A stretch of DNA of 64,000 nt from Sthenelais limicola (GCA_942159475.1 OW804098.1:116030225-116094224); one strand, 5' to 3'. Counted from the first letter of the stretch, positions 46,946 to 54,551 are shown. Notes: generated by a model from the letters alone, not told the origin. Translations and numbers: made by a program.

Positions 46946-49639
46946 AGTCTCTCTTAGTCAGCCCATCTCTCTCCCTCTCTGTCTCTCTTTCCCTATTTCT
47001 CTCTCCTCTCTCTGTCTCTCAGTCTGCCCATCTTTCTCTCCCTCTGTCTCCTCTCTCTGTCTGTCATCTGTCTCTCTCTGTCTCTGACTCTCCCTGCCCA
47101 TCCCTCCTCTATCTAAGGTCCTCTTTCCCCTTCCCTCTGCCTCTTTCTATCCCCCTGCTTCGTCTGTCTCTCTGGGCTTACTCTCTTTCTCTCGCCTATC
47201 TCTCTCTCTTACTCTCTCTCTCTCCTCTATCTCTCTCTCTCCTCTCTCCTCTATCTCTCTCTTACACACTCTCTCTCTATCTCTCTCTTACACTCTCTCT
47301 CTCTTACTCTCTCTCCTCTCTCTTTCTCCCCTCGCACGTTACCATAAACCTGATAGTCAGGACGTATCACTCCCATTCTGTTTTCACATAAAATCTGTCG
47401 TTCAGTTTCACTTTAAACTGTCATACATAAACTACATAAATCATGGCAAATCCACACATCGAAACTGTAATAATGTTGAGCAGAGAGAATACAGTTTGGA
47501 CTATTGTTACGAAAGAGTCTTTTTTTTCAATTCCTGGAAGGTGGTTTCCTAAATGTAAAAAAAAAGTTACCTACTGTTCAGCAATATGAATCTGAAACAC
47601 CTATTTTTTTTGTTTGGCCTTAGTATACTCTATTCTAGGCCATGGATTTCCAGGCCAGGAGTCATAAGTCACAACGCTATAAGAGGCACGCTATCATTAT
47701 GTTGGCTCAGTCAGGCCGTGTCCTTAGGCCAAAAAAATAGGTATGTTTCCAGTTGAGACGAGCTGAGAACTAGGCAGGGATGGGATTTGTGGAACAGAAG
47801 AAAAATGTTTATTTCATATTAACTTTTATTCTAAACCAGAGGAATGAACTTTATAAATGGGTTTCGGCTCAGGGGGCTTGTGTTTCTGCTTTTATTAACT
47901 TTTTTTTGTGTGAATAGGTAAAATTAGGCAGGGTAAAAAAATCTTAAGGCTTTCTTTTATCTGGATAGTGTGTGTGTTGGGGGCTGGGGGGAGGGGGTGA
48001 ATCCAGTTTGCTGATGAGGGCTTTCTGCGCCTCCTACCCTAAATCAATGAACTCCAATATGCATAATTAAGGACTGTATCTCAGGTGCGGTCTAAATCAC
48101 ACATATCCAGACAGTTAAATAGAAACAAAGAAATTATCTAAATCAATACCGCGGTATACCGAAATTATACCAAGGCAAACTTTAATTTCAATGTCTAACG
48201 ACAAAATATTTATATGCCCTTAAAATCCCATTACGATTAGGACGCCTACTCGAACGCAGTAGGCGTCCAATCACTGACATACCATTATTATCTTATCTGA
48301 GAGGCTCTGACATAGTTCCACCCATATATAGGCCAGGGGATACAACTCTATCTGACTGAATGCATAGAAAGGTCTGAGGAGGTACTATAGTATATGGGTG
48401 AAATCGCCAGAAAATGTACAATTCGCCTTCACCAATCCTCTCAAATAACCCACATTTAAGACACAAATGAGGTTCAAAGTTAAGTTCAACATAACCAAAC
48501 AGATTGTTGGAATCAAGGCAATATCAAATATACTCAGATAAACCTAGAATTGACCAATTTTCAGTCTAATTTAAGAGAACTTACTAAATGTGTAGATCTC
48601 CCGATTGTACATTTTCTGGCGATCTGACCCATATATTGATCATAGTATGGGGAGGTGTGTTTATCAATCATCTACCATCAACCAACACGCAACGCTGATG
48701 TTCCAGGCCATGGTGTGTTGGGATCACATCAAAACAACCTAATTTTAAAGTGTTTGCATCAAGGTTATGTTAGCTTGGCCTATAAACTCTTCTTTTTATT
48801 GCTATCTGTATATAAATACATCCTGTGAGTTCGTGTTAAATAGAGGAGATCGAGTGTCTATCTCTATTGTACTATCCAAAGAAGAGCTGGTTTATACTTG
48901 AGAGTTCACTCTCAGTCTCAGTCTCAGCTTAATTATAAGTCATACTGTGTTATATTTTACAGATTAAACTTTTTTTTCAAGCAAATTTATCAAAATCCTT
49001 CAATAATTAAAGACTAAAACCTAGTTCCTAGAAGCTATGGGCAGGCTAGGCTTTAGATCGACCTTTCAGTTCAACTTCAGGTGAAATCTACTCACTGTAG
49101 CCTAGGCCCAGGGGTCATTGGTTGTTTACATTGCAATCTCGAGTAGACCAATCTACACTACACACTCGATACAGATAACATCATATACATTTCTTTATCT
49201 TCAAATATATCAAAGTGAAAACACTATATTGATTCACTCAATCAACCACATGTACACAAACAACACGGTCGTAGAGAGGGCCTGTTATCTTTCTCCTTGG
49301 AGGGATAATCTCTGCCCTACTCCACGGTCAAAACCTACCTCCTCCATGGCTTCTCATGCCGATCGTGCCACCGCTGTACAAAACCAGGATTTTGGCGATA
49401 TTTTGTTCCCATTCTGTAGATTCGATGCTCGTTCCGCTGGGTTTGAGCAATTTGTGTTTATACGAAGGGTCTATGTGGTCGAGGGAGTCCGATACGGTAT
49501 CCAGCGACTCGGATCTGTCATACAAATGATACGAAAGCGATGAGCTCCGCTCACTGACGTCCTCCTGATTCCGCGCCATTTGTAATATCTGACGCGAAAT
49601 CAGGTCACAGAATGAGGTCAGCTCCATTTTCATGACCAA
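25095..49639 (-). CDS. ASPG: L-asparaginase with C-terminal ankyrin repeats (14 exons)
   Basis: This is the animal ASPG / 60-kDa lysophospholipase family: a cytosolic type I asparaginase domain converting asparagine to aspartate and ammonia, followed by ankyrin repeats. The fourteen exons listed separately join without any phase conflict to 2058 nt (685 aa plus stop). Catalytic residues are in place: Thr92 in [11 protein letters not shown], Thr192-Asp193 in [20 protein letters not shown], and Lys264 in [11 protein letters not shown]. The allosteric half reads [15 protein letters not shown] and [18 protein letters not shown]. From about residue 480, ankyrin helices appear ([58 protein letters not shown]). 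The N-terminus is about 73 residues longer than the human protein before the GGT motif and is serine-rich. The gene spans 24.5 kb, mostly repeats, and hosts another gene and two tRNAs in its introns. Confidence 0.95.
25352..25780. repeat. Tandem repeat G, array 1 (~80-bp units) plus tail
   Basis: Four units, each with gattggttgctttacgccct, a variable middle and ttatatcaagggcgggagag, then gagggagtgagtga. The array ends in a ~110-bp GA-rich tail containing tttatgatcatacccagg and a second copy of that motif. It lies in ASPG intron 13 beside the exon 14 acceptor. Confidence 0.9.
26315..26414 (-). CDS. ASPG: ASPG exon 13
   Basis: Reads [20 protein letters not shown] and SRTALHV, matching the human W-W-x-A-G-A-D-L region. 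Acceptor TTGCAG, donor GTCAGT. Confidence 0.9.
26981..27033. repeat. Perfect 24-bp palindromic hairpin
   Basis: Arm 26981-27004 (aaaggagttgacc then tatata) pairs exactly with 27010-27033, loop ttaaa. In ASPG intron 12. Such a structure could be a tiny foldback element or an RNA hairpin in the pre-mRNA. Confidence 0.85.
27376..27777. mobile_element. MITE family C, full-length copy
   Basis: Starts atgtgatgtgtcacaggaaa and ends tttcctgtaacacatcac. It lies within intron 12 about 44 bp from the exon 12 donor. Confidence 0.8.
27821..28068 (-). CDS. ASPG: ASPG exon 12 (ankyrin repeats)
   Basis: Two ankyrin repeats: [20 protein letters not shown] and [20 protein letters not shown]. Acceptor CTGCAG, donor GTAAGA. 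The pyrimidine tract of this acceptor lies inside the end of tandem repeat G. Confidence 0.92.
28080..28427. repeat. Tandem repeat G, array 2
   Basis: Three units plus the GA-rich tail, same orientation as array 1. It starts about 11 bp upstream of the ASPG exon 12 acceptor and supplies its pyrimidine tract (in the gene's sense strand the repeat end reads TCTCACTCCCTCACTC). Confidence 0.9.
28802..28897 (-). CDS. ASPG: ASPG exon 11 (ankyrin start)
   Basis: Reads [20 protein letters not shown] then [12 protein letters not shown], the first ankyrin helices, directly comparable to the human protein. Acceptor TTTCAG, donor GTGAGG. Confidence 0.9.
29180..29390. repeat. Tandem repeat G, single unit plus tail
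   Basis: One unit (gattggttgctttacgccct, then ttatatcaagggcgggagag) followed by the tail; part of the tail (cttacccaggacc) is duplicated. In ASPG intron 10. Confidence 0.85.
29680..30010. mobile_element. Element B copy 2 (~331 bp)
   Basis: Almost identical to 6074-6410, same orientation. Its right end (ggttccatctat) stops about 9 bp from the ASPG exon 10 donor. Confidence 0.8.
30020..30136 (-). CDS. ASPG: ASPG exon 10
   Basis: Reads [20 protein letters not shown], corresponding to the D-L-R-G-E-M-T block that ends the asparaginase domain. Acceptor CTTCAG, donor GTAATG. Element B copy 2 ends only about 9 bp beyond the donor. Confidence 0.92.
31072..31504. mobile_element. MITE with 14-bp perfect terminal inverted repeats
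   Basis: Ends cagggttaccacag and ctgtggtaaccctg are exact complements. The interior is built of repeats of ttccctga and ttttccctgata; between 31308 and 31450 a 38-bp unit is repeated about 3.5 times. The termini suggest a hAT-type element, but I see no 8-bp target duplication. In ASPG intron 9. Confidence 0.7.
31308..31450. repeat. 38-bp minisatellite
   Basis: The unit ttttcaaattccctgatttt followed by tccctgatattctcaaaa is repeated about 3.5 times inside the 31072-31504 element. Confidence 0.85.
31564..31674 (-). CDS. ASPG: ASPG exon 9
   Basis: Reads [20 protein letters not shown] then [12 protein letters not shown]-x-E-A-A-L-x-K-L is a family hallmark. Acceptor TTCCAG, donor GTAACG. Confidence 0.93.
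31705..32443. mobile_element. MITE family C, interrupted and degraded copy
   Basis: The family C end is split by the 201-bp insertion at 31717-31917. The body (atcacaagt/ggaatgtt blocks, then attggaatccgcttgatcac) continues to about 32443, next to the ASPG exon 8 donor. Two internal segments look duplicated (gatattgatattttt twice). Confidence 0.65.
31717..31917. mobile_element. 201-bp MITE with long perfect inverted repeats, nested
   Basis: Starts aagggtggtctccactggct, ends with its exact complement; the arms extend at least 50 bp. TA flanks it on both sides (31715-31716 and 31918-31919). Removing it restores gatgtgt-TA-caggaaaatg, the start of a family C MITE, so it inserted cleanly into that older element. 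Confidence 0.9.
32455..32640 (-). CDS. ASPG: ASPG exon 8
   Basis: Reads [40 protein letters not shown] and GK. This is the C-terminal asparaginase lobe. The acceptor CTATAG is preceded by a run of A and not by a pyrimidine tract; donor GTGAGG. Confidence 0.93.
32650..32770 (-). mobile_element. Retroposon 3' end with A-tail (minus strand)
   Basis: On the minus strand a GC-rich segment with gggtgagaaaccccgaaaag is followed by gaaataaaatcttt and about ten A at 32662-32653. This looks like the polyadenylated end of a LINE or processed insertion, ending about 10 bp upstream of the ASPG exon 8 acceptor. Confidence 0.4.
33157..33269 (-). CDS. ASPG: ASPG exon 7
   Basis: Reads [20 protein letters not shown] then [12 protein letters not shown], matching the V-G-L-L-R-L-x-P block of the family. 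Acceptor TTCTAG, donor GTGAGT. Confidence 0.92.
33411..33658. mobile_element. MITE family A copy
   Basis: Left end gtttgggtcagattttc, right end ctgaaaatctgaccc; about 248 bp, in ASPG intron 6. Confidence 0.8.
33862..33988 (-). CDS. ASPG: ASPG exon 6 (catalytic Lys)
   Basis: Reads [20 protein letters not shown] then [19 protein letters not shown]. It contains the catalytic lysine (264) in the R-G-N-R-x-T-K motif. Acceptor TTGTAG, donor GTCAGT. Confidence 0.93.
34262..34330 (-). ncRNA. Second hammerhead-like core, minus strand (uncertain)
   Basis: On the minus strand: gtgc-ctgatga, stem-loop gaccgctgatggtc, then gaaacc. The stem gacc/ggtc is perfect. It is followed by a segment ending in an AT-rich stretch, as at the ends of Penelope-like elements, but no ORF of such an element is nearby. 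No U-H cleavage dinucleotide is visible in the expected place, so activity is doubtful. Confidence 0.3.
34416..34499 (-). CDS. ASPG: ASPG exon 5
   Basis: Reads [20 protein letters not shown] then AGHYCIPE; the R-S-D-G-R-x-N stretch is typical. Acceptor TTCCAG, donor GTCAGG. Confidence 0.92.
35974..37947 (-). CDS. Domesticated hAT transposase-derived protein, single exon
   Basis: An uninterrupted 657-codon gene nested in ASPG intron 4, same strand; the start codon has a good context (AAGATGG). I recognise the hAT transposase frame by order of blocks. FSIFVDGAW (83-91) corresponds to the first catalytic Asp strand. [15 protein letters not shown] (145-159) corresponds to the second, which normally has Asp-Asn-Ala. 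[12 protein letters not shown] (177-188) stands where a C-x-x-H motif belongs. [17 protein letters not shown] (243-259) corresponds to the R-W block. [20 protein letters not shown] (527-546) is the C-terminal dimerisation domain, where N-A-D-x-E-R is replaced. An acidic stretch then a very basic tail (613-657, e.g. [16 protein letters not shown]) could be a nuclear localisation signal. With the catalytic motifs lost but the frame open, this looks like a host-adopted, non-transposing protein. No BED finger or terminal repeats are seen. Function unknown. Confidence 0.65.
   Translation of the reverse strand: MASGSADEHSKWAAENYVSLHDLRPELVPQLSQFFQILKGEDLNVLEAVAKDLSNMDYVRNKSRKMHAGYLKYLANDLRSSPFSIFVDGAWPHGIPVRSIMVKYFSEEFGRVVMRHYTSDIDEGYLPLNLIRILSDLFERDGISWGNLVSTTAINYTEPLDEPLEVLLKEKNKSLIGDVGLMYHHIGRCEEKFRSLLNPIAEDLIDKLYEVLIEERGAVRSVMSICRTEVEDFEYPPPKRIPQTWMNTLLTVGKYRSVLNGLIVLFWLWLPEEDKSKYRYVYDEARRLLTDCSDGEIIDLHDWAAEEVFGNEAERISISKMLYNKREEVEFLFTLYDDYLAPLFMSFVEEPMPPTSIYAVHRRAETLVKEYLAYFMQEDEVNLLTTDQIQNLDIEALALPASEIDLGQFLEAFLNKCSLEKQKEFRESIRNAFISTGEYLVQNMPLSSKPLKALSALDPNRIHQENSQGEILWLVKSFSPSIFSDEEVKCARKEITQLQQDTSLPAVVEDLNYVYEEWCKSIFDGGKYPIFSKLLKTCLSVFTSPHFVPGSPGMLEDDMYCPKDYTDPDWHFDLEECCSRLSMHFDLEARKTTALEMVPGESMPPYYLVTSTSDSNDEDEEAGEEARSKSQKSSSFKRHANRKGKGTRKSRRSGRKK
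37948..39123. other. 5' flank of the hAT-derived gene
   Basis: No further exon recognised. 37948-38620 contains scattered CpG (gcgggaag, ttcggcgatcc) and may include the promoter of the minus-strand gene at 37947. The rest is AT-rich intronic DNA of ASPG intron 4. Confidence 0.3.
39124..39474. mobile_element. MITE family F, full-length copy (~350 bp)
   Basis: Starts taggggatttgtatgtgcca and ends acatgcaagtcccctatt, inverted ends. Body with gccaaatgcatgatgggaaa. In ASPG intron 4. Confidence 0.8.
39901..40072. mobile_element. MITE with ~44-bp inverted ends
   Basis: The left end (aatggaat, then tggttgttctgaa and tagcgtatc) is the near-complement of the right end (gatacgcta, ttcagaacaacca, attccatt). 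About 170 bp, non-coding. Confidence 0.7.
40255..40277. repeat. Poly-A run
   Basis: About 20 or more consecutive A on the plus strand next to ASPG exon 4. Possibly the tail of a plus-strand retroposed sequence, but no body is recognised. Confidence 0.8.
40289..40414 (-). CDS. ASPG: ASPG exon 4 (TD motif)
   Basis: Carries [20 protein letters not shown], the second catalytic motif, then [11 protein letters not shown]. Acceptor TTGCAG, donor GTGAGA, phase 0 on both sides. A run of about 26 A (plus strand, from 40255) lies just inside intron 4. Confidence 0.95.
40632..40925. mobile_element. Dispersed repeat family D copy
   Basis: Same block order as 9630-9910 (gaattgctctgaaaacgacg ... gttagttaacctgtat). 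In ASPG intron 3. Confidence 0.65.
41142..41253 (-). CDS. ASPG: ASPG exon 3
   Basis: Reads [20 protein letters not shown] and [15 protein letters not shown]. Matches the family segment around the E-x-x-P-L-x-D-S motif. Acceptor TTGCAG, donor GTAAGA. Confidence 0.92.
41310..42520. mobile_element. MITE family A copy split by later insertions
   Basis: The left end (atgggtcagattttcag) is at 41310-41370. The middle block resumes near 41858 (ggctgaaaaacgatgaatac). The right end (ctgaaaatctgacccat) is at about 42498-42520. Two foreign segments, 41372-41857 and 41986-42465, lie between. The first begins with the inverted sequence of 6038-6075 (cagtcagtaactgcgggac). Confidence 0.75.
41986..42465. mobile_element. 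MITE family E copy (480 bp) nested in family A
   Basis: Starts aagctgcattcctagg, ends ctgggaatggagctt, with TA on both sides (41984-41985, 42466-42467). Removing it rejoins the family A consensus gggttattta-agaggattgg. Contains two copies of aggaggtcacactcgtga near 42284-42323. Confidence 0.85.
42596..43193. mobile_element. piggyBac-type MITE with TTAA ends (~598 bp)
   Basis: The left end ttaaggatgatcgcgggtat is the complement (one mismatch in 23) of the right end 43171-43193. TTAA at both outer edges is the target signature of piggyBac elements. No coding region. Confidence 0.75.
43194..44164. other. Gene-free part of ASPG intron 2
   Basis: AT-rich unique sequence; I see no repeat family or exon apart from a moderately GC-rich patch at 43480-43650. 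Confidence 0.4.
44165..44236 (+). tRNA. tRNA-Asp (anticodon GTC)
   Basis: 72 nt, no intron. A box TAGTATAGTGGTTAGTA, anticodon loop CCTGTCACG with GTC, B box GGTTCAATTCC. The acceptor stem TCCTCGA pairs with TCGGGGA and leaves a G discriminator. T-runs follow at 44244 and 44252, consistent with Pol III termination. Lies in ASPG intron 2. Confidence 0.96.
44525..44595 (-). tRNA. tRNA-Gly (anticodon GCC)
   Basis: 71 nt, no intron. Minus strand begins GCATCGGTGGTTCAGTGGTA, anticodon loop CTGCCACG with GCC, B box GGTTCGATTCC, acceptor stem GCATCGG/CCGATGC, A discriminator. A TTTTT terminator follows on the minus strand. Points towards the tRNA-Asp gene 290 bp away. Confidence 0.96.
44813..45392. 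repeat. Tandem repeat G, array 3 (inverted orientation)
   Basis: Six units in the reverse orientation (agcaaccaatctcactcact; ctctcccgcccttgatataa) preceded by the tail. Alternating unit variants (aaatgtg vs gaatatg in the middle) suggest duplication of unit pairs. In ASPG intron 2. Confidence 0.92.
45450..45491 (-). pseudogene. 42-bp exact copy of hAT-derived gene coding sequence
   Basis: The 42 bases here are identical to 36995-37036, which encode about residues 304-317 ([12 protein letters not shown]) of the hAT-derived gene. The sequence on either side is unrelated. The insert is bounded by the 7-bp direct repeat atgtaca (45444-45450 and 45491-45497). It looks like a templated insertion at a repaired break, not a normal transposition. 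Confidence 0.85.
46288..46405 (-). CDS. ASPG: ASPG exon 2
   Basis: Reads [20 protein letters not shown] and onwards to CPLVMP. Acceptor CCACAG, donor GTAAGT. A copy of tandem repeat G starts about 25 bp upstream of the acceptor. Confidence 0.9.
46430..46603. repeat. Tandem repeat G, single unit plus tail
   Basis: gattggttgctttatgccgt, ttatatcaagggcgggagag, then the GA-rich tail. Starts about 25 bp upstream of the ASPG exon 2 acceptor, same orientation as arrays 1 and 2. Confidence 0.85.
46612..47336. repeat. Long (CT)n/(TCTG)n microsatellite, ~725 bp
   Basis: Pyrimidine-only or nearly so on the plus strand: ctctctgtctgtct motifs, later ctctctctcttactctct. Open frames here are an artefact of the low-complexity sequence. 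In ASPG intron 1. Confidence 0.97.
47337..48391. other. Gene-free part of ASPG intron 1
   Basis: AT-rich, no exon or known family seen. Contains a perfect 11-bp hairpin at 48240-48268. Confidence 0.4.
48240..48268. repeat. Perfect 11-bp hairpin
   Basis: ggacgcctact (48240-48250) pairs with agtaggcgtcc (48258-48268), loop cgaacgc. Confidence 0.75.
48392..48636. mobile_element. MITE family A copy
   Basis: Left end atatgggtgaaatcgccag, right end ctggcgatctgacccata. In ASPG intron 1. Confidence 0.8.
49339..49639 (-). CDS. ASPG: ASPG exon 1
   Basis: Encodes residues 1-100, ending in [14 protein letters not shown]; donor GTAGGT. Three Met codons (49639, 49633, 49627) lie close together; I took the first. 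An acceptor-like TTCCTTCAG at about 49872 suggests a non-coding exon further upstream. Confidence 0.85.
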
Positions 49640-50400
49640 TCAGAGGGCTCGCTGTAACGTTGTAGGCGTTGCCAGTGACCTGGTTAGGTCCCACACGTGG
49701 GTTTGTTGATATGAAAGGGGCGTGGTGGAAGCAACTGGCACACGTCGACCGTGCTCGACTGCATGCATGCAAACACTCTGATTTGACTGTAAACTTTTCT
49801 AGTGTGATGCAATCGTTTTCGCCTGGATAAACCGATCCTTTCCTTGATGGTAAATTTGGTAATAAATCCACCTGAAGGAAAGTAGAAAGTCAACGATTTA
49901 GGGTTGTGCATTGAAAGTGAAAATGAAATGTCGTTGAGCTGGTTCCGTAGGTGGAGAGCAAGTGGCAAGCTCTTCCCGACAAGGTTCACTTGCCTATTGA
50001 TTTGGTTAGAATCTGAATCCAAACAAAGTTAAATTAGCCAGGTGGTTTAGGTTGCACCGCTAGTCATACTGTAGGTTTGGGTATGCATGATACACTTATA
50101 AGCATCCGTAGCCATAGCCAGCACAACAACACTGATGCAATGACTGAAAACAATGCCGAATTAACATGCCCTGAAACCAAACCTCCACGGGATGGATTGC
50201 ATCATTTTGCAAGAAAACACAAAACATTATCAGCCTCGCAGCTTTTTCACTTCAAACAATTAACAGTTTGAAGTGAACAGCTGATGCACCCACATTGTTA
50301 AAAGCATTGCATCACAATAATAACTGTACTACTAAAACTAAAATGGAAGCCACCAAGTTATAAGCAATTTTGTTTTTGTTTTTTTATTGTATTAAAGGCC
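49640..50400. other. 5' flank of ASPG
   Basis: An acceptor-like TTTCCTTCAG/G on the minus strand near 49872 could begin the first coding exon. A donor-like GCAA/GTAAGT at about 51230 could end a non-coding upstream exon. Both are suggestions from consensus only. Confidence 0.25.
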
Positions 50401-50750
50401 AATAGGGGATTTGCATAGCCGCCATTTTGAATCTTGATTCGCATGGAATTATGGGACTAATGGTACAGTATAAAATCTATAGAAATCATGCCATGTTCAG
50501 CATGGAATATTTTTCAATGATCTAATGTCAATATCCATGTGTTAAACATGTTTCCATAACACAAGCCTCCATCTTTCCCATCATGCATTTGGTTTTCATA
50601 GATCATTTATAAAGGCTGTGATATTGGTGAAAACATTCTTTTAATTTTCGATAAAATGTTGCCAAATATTTGTATGTCAGATTTCATCAGAATCCATCCC
50701 AGCATGCACTGCAGTAGACATGCGCAGTGAGACATGCAACTCCCCTATTA
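50401..50750. mobile_element. MITE family F, full-length copy
   Basis: Starts aataggggatttgcatag, ends acatgcaactcccctatt, body with catcatgcatttggttttca. Confidence 0.8.
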
Positions 50751-51567
50751 CAAGATATTCATCAGAACAGTTAAAAAAACGTAGGTATCACTCGGTGATG
50801 TCTTCGTATGTTGCCTTATAATTTTCTCATGTTAAGCGTATTATAATTAATCTACAAAGCTCCAACTCACAGACACTGAAAATTATACATGTTATATCCT
50901 TGGTACATTATCCTTGCACAAAAACAATAATACAGTAAGTGGATTTGAATAATTTTAGAAAAGAAAAAGTTGATGTAAAAATCCAGCAACTACTTACTAC
51001 CAATAATTTATTACATACTTTTGATAATGTTTTAAAATTCAAATCCAGTATCAATGAGTTATTATATTAAAAGAAATACAGCAACTACCTGATAATCTAT
51101 GACAACGTTTTTAAATTCAAATCTACAGTAGTATAGAACGGTACGTGCCACGAATGACAGTGCACAATATAGCTTTAATCAAGAGCCTATAATTAGTATA
51201 AAGAGAGACATGTTGGTAAACTTACTTGCTACAATCGTAGAGTATAAAATACTCTGAACTTGGATGTTCCAAAATCAACTGCTCATCTTGATGGAAGTGA
51301 TACTTAGTTAACGTTATCGATCCGTTTCACAAATGTTCTTGCCCCAAACTATCGGTTATTAATTATCTCTTGTCTATATGTAGCGACAACTATGTGTAGA
51401 CGACCGGAGGTAATTGATAGTTCACACGTGTAAGTGCAATGCTGGATTTTATGACAGAGATCGTGATAAATATCTATAAATTTCCCTCATATAAATATAA
51501 TTATATAGTTCAAAATCCGAGTCACGTCACTAACATCTTTTCTTTTGCTCTATACCTTATACAATCT

Positions 51568-51714
51568 AGGCTCAGAGCCTATATCAGATCCCTCTAAACT
51601 GAGGGACACTGACCACAAAATCCCATTAGAATCCCATTAGCACAGCTACTCCAGGCCGGGGCCGGGAAAGCTATTATCATACCGATCTTATCTGATCTGA
51701 TAGGCTCTGAGCCT
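51568..51714. mobile_element. Small inverted-repeat element (~150 bp)
   Basis: aggctcagagcctatatcag at left and ctgataggctctgagcct at right are near-complements. A fragment with tatctgagaggctctgaca at 48294 is related. Confidence 0.5.
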
Positions 51715-52050
51715 GTATTCCTTTTCCCAGTCTATCAGTTTGATAAAACAATTAAGATGCTATAGCTAGGTCCCAGGTGTAATAATTCCGATAATAATTA
51801 AAATATCCTGTCCTTAATAGGGACCAGAACGTTTTCTTGGGTATAGTGAGTCGACAATAATGTCTCAATATTACACTACGGAACCAATTAATGAGCTTAT
51901 GATTCCATCCTTCTTTGTTCAAACGTGACTCGTGTCAAGTATAGAAGGAAGCTGGTTCGAAGCCAATGTACGTGCGTATGGACGTGTATGCAGAAACTGT
52001 CAATAACCATGCACTAGGGGATGTGTGGCTTAGTCAAACTGCCGCACCTT

Positions 52051-52297
52051 ATATACAGATGGTCAGGTCGTCAAAAAATGTTCAATCGGCAGCTCTATAC
52101 ATTTAGTAAATTCTGCTAAATTAGGCTGAGAAATGATTAAATAATAGCTATCTGAGTATATTTGGTATTGGATTGATAGAGAAAATCTGTTTGGTTATGA
52201 TTAACTGTATTTTTGTATCTGATTTTTGTTTTAAATTGGAACGTTATTTGAGAGGATTGGTGAAAGCGAATTGTACGTTTTCTGACGACTTCACCCA
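52051..52297. mobile_element. MITE family A, diverged copy
   Basis: Left end atatacagatggtcagg, right end ctgacgacttcaccca, middle block present. More diverged than other copies. Confidence 0.7.
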
Positions 52298-52528
52298 GTT
52301 GGTAACCATTCGATTTGGTGTGCATGGGTGGGTGTTCGCGGGGTCGGGGCTGGGGGCTGGGGGCTGGGGGCAGAGATGCACAGGAATGAACGTTGATATT
52401 CAATAGGTTGAATAGGTGTGTCATTTTTTAAACTCATGTGTAAATTTACAAACTATACTCTACAGATGGGTGGGTGCGGTCACTAGGGATATTGTTTTGG
52501 CGTTGTTTTTATTGTAAAACTGAAATTT

Positions 52529-52936
52529 GTGATCCGTTTTAGGAAAATGAGTCATAAGTCGCAAAAAATGGATTTTGAGATATCACCATATTTGAAAAGA
52601 GGAGATCAAGCCGATTCCAATGATAGTAAACAGTATAATGAAATAATAAGTATTTCTAGATTTTAAGTTAGATATTTTCGTTTTTGAAAAAAAGGTTTCC
52701 AATATTTCTGGGGGTTAATAAACAGTAAAATAACTAAATGTAGTCCATATGAGGACCTTTAAAACGAAAGGATATATTGCATAGATTGTCCTGAAATTTG
52801 AGACATCGATTGACATAACCATAAGTGATAAACTCCCCAAAAATCAGAACATTCCAATAATGTGATCTTGTGAAAAAAACACTTTGAAAAATATTAATTT
52901 TGCCACTTATGACTCATTTTCCTGAAACACATCACA
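52529..52936. mobile_element. MITE family C, full-length copy
   Basis: Same orientation and nearly the same sequence as 15523-15931, start gtgatccgttttaggaaaat, end attttcctgaaacacatcac. Confidence 0.85.
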
Positions 52937-53594
52937 TATGATGTGTCGCAGATAACTACAGTGTAATTACACTGCTCACTTGTGACCGTTCTTCATTGCC
53001 ATGCCTTTGTTTAACAAAAGGCAAAGGGGAATTTAGAAAAATAGAATTAAAAATCGCCCGGACGCATCGGACATTATCCCCTGGGATATGATTTTTTGTA
53101 TTTGATTTTGGGCATAGACGCGGTAAACTCTCCAGGTTAAAGTCATACGACTAATTGTATATATTCACAGAACTAGAATAAGGATGGAGAGGGTGCGATG
53201 TATTCGTAGTGTTTTCGACCCCAGGAGAACCAGAGAATTTGTTGACAGATTGAATAAAAGTATTTTAAAAACAAAAAATAGAATAGTTATAATTATGTGA
53301 TATATTGGATCGTAATGACTAGATAGATCATGTATAGTCAGATATACTCTCTACGATTCTGGGTTATTATTCATTATTCATGAGTTAATTAGGTATACTC
53401 CAGTAGATATAGTATACGCGCACGGATACACTAAACATACTATGACAATGAGCATGTGCCCGTGTTTATAGTCAATATCATTATCATTTGTCTATCAGAT
53501 TGATTTATTCTTTTAGTTGAGCACACAACACAACATGTCAACAACAGCCACAATAGCCCCGGGCGGCTCAAAGGTCATCCAGGTGCAGCGGTTA
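52937..53594. other. Gene-free intergenic DNA
   Basis: AT-rich, no exon, repeat family or RNA gene recognised. Confidence 0.4.
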
Positions 53595-53840
53595 ATATAT
53601 GTGTCAGATTTTCAGAAAATGTACAATTCGTCTTTACCGATCTTATCAAATAAAGCAAATTTAAGACAACAATTACTTTAAAAATGTACTTTATCCTAAC
53701 GAAGCATATTGCTAGAACCAATGCAATGGCGAATATACTCAAATCTACCTAGTATTGACCACATTTCAGTCTAATTTAGGAAAATTGTCCAAAAGTGTAG
53801 ATCTGCCAATTGTACATTTTCTGAAAATCTGACCCATATA
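53595..53840. mobile_element. MITE family A copy
   Basis: Left end atatgtgtcagattttcag, right end ctgaaaatctgacccata. Confidence 0.8.
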
Positions 53841-54551
53841 GCTGATGCAATGATGGGGGATAACTTTTCCCCAAAACATTCATCTAGATATAGACACTAT
53901 AAGTACATCTAAACTTATCAGGAGGATTCCATTTTAGATCTAAATACCTTTCAACACCTGGCTTCGATCTTTCCTACTTTGTGTTTTGATCTACTTAACC
54001 TTGTCCTACTTCTACTTAACTTTCCAGTTAGTTATTATATATTATGTACTTTCAGCTTCAGTGGGCTCTTGGTTTATAAATCCTGTGACCCCTAAAGACT
54101 TTTATATGAGTCTATAATTGTTTTATGCAGTGTTTTCCACTCTTTTTTGTACCCAAACAATGTGATGTCCCTTTGGGATGGTTAACAAAAATAAAAAATC
54201 ATATTATTGATATTTGTTTCTATTCGTATCTTGTGTATATGGATAGGGTATATCCATATACATAGACACCAAGCTAGATTGAGGGATACTCTTAAACAAT
54301 AATATATAGAATACAGACCTAGGATTTTACTCCGATGCTACTATATTTTCCTGAGTCGATTCGTTATAAATAATTCATCCATTTTAACTTTCTCGTTCTT
54401 TCCTGACAAATCGTTGCCTTTAGCGAAGGCAAAGCTGCATAATTTGCCACTTTTGGTGTGTCTGGACTTTGGACAGGATCAATTAGCAAGAGTAAATAGG
54501 TATTATTTAGCTGGAGAATAAATATACTTCCGAGCTATCACAGGTGCCCCC

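Noticed and set aside
46450..47087. Ser/Leu/Cys-rich frames of 133 and 161 codons
   Set aside because: Artefact of the (CT)n/(TCTG)n microsatellite and the end of tandem repeat G; low complexity, several frames open at once.
49684..50022. 112-codon frame upstream of ASPG exon 1
   Set aside because: Overlaps the 5' flank in a different frame, with no family resemblance; probably chance in unique DNA.
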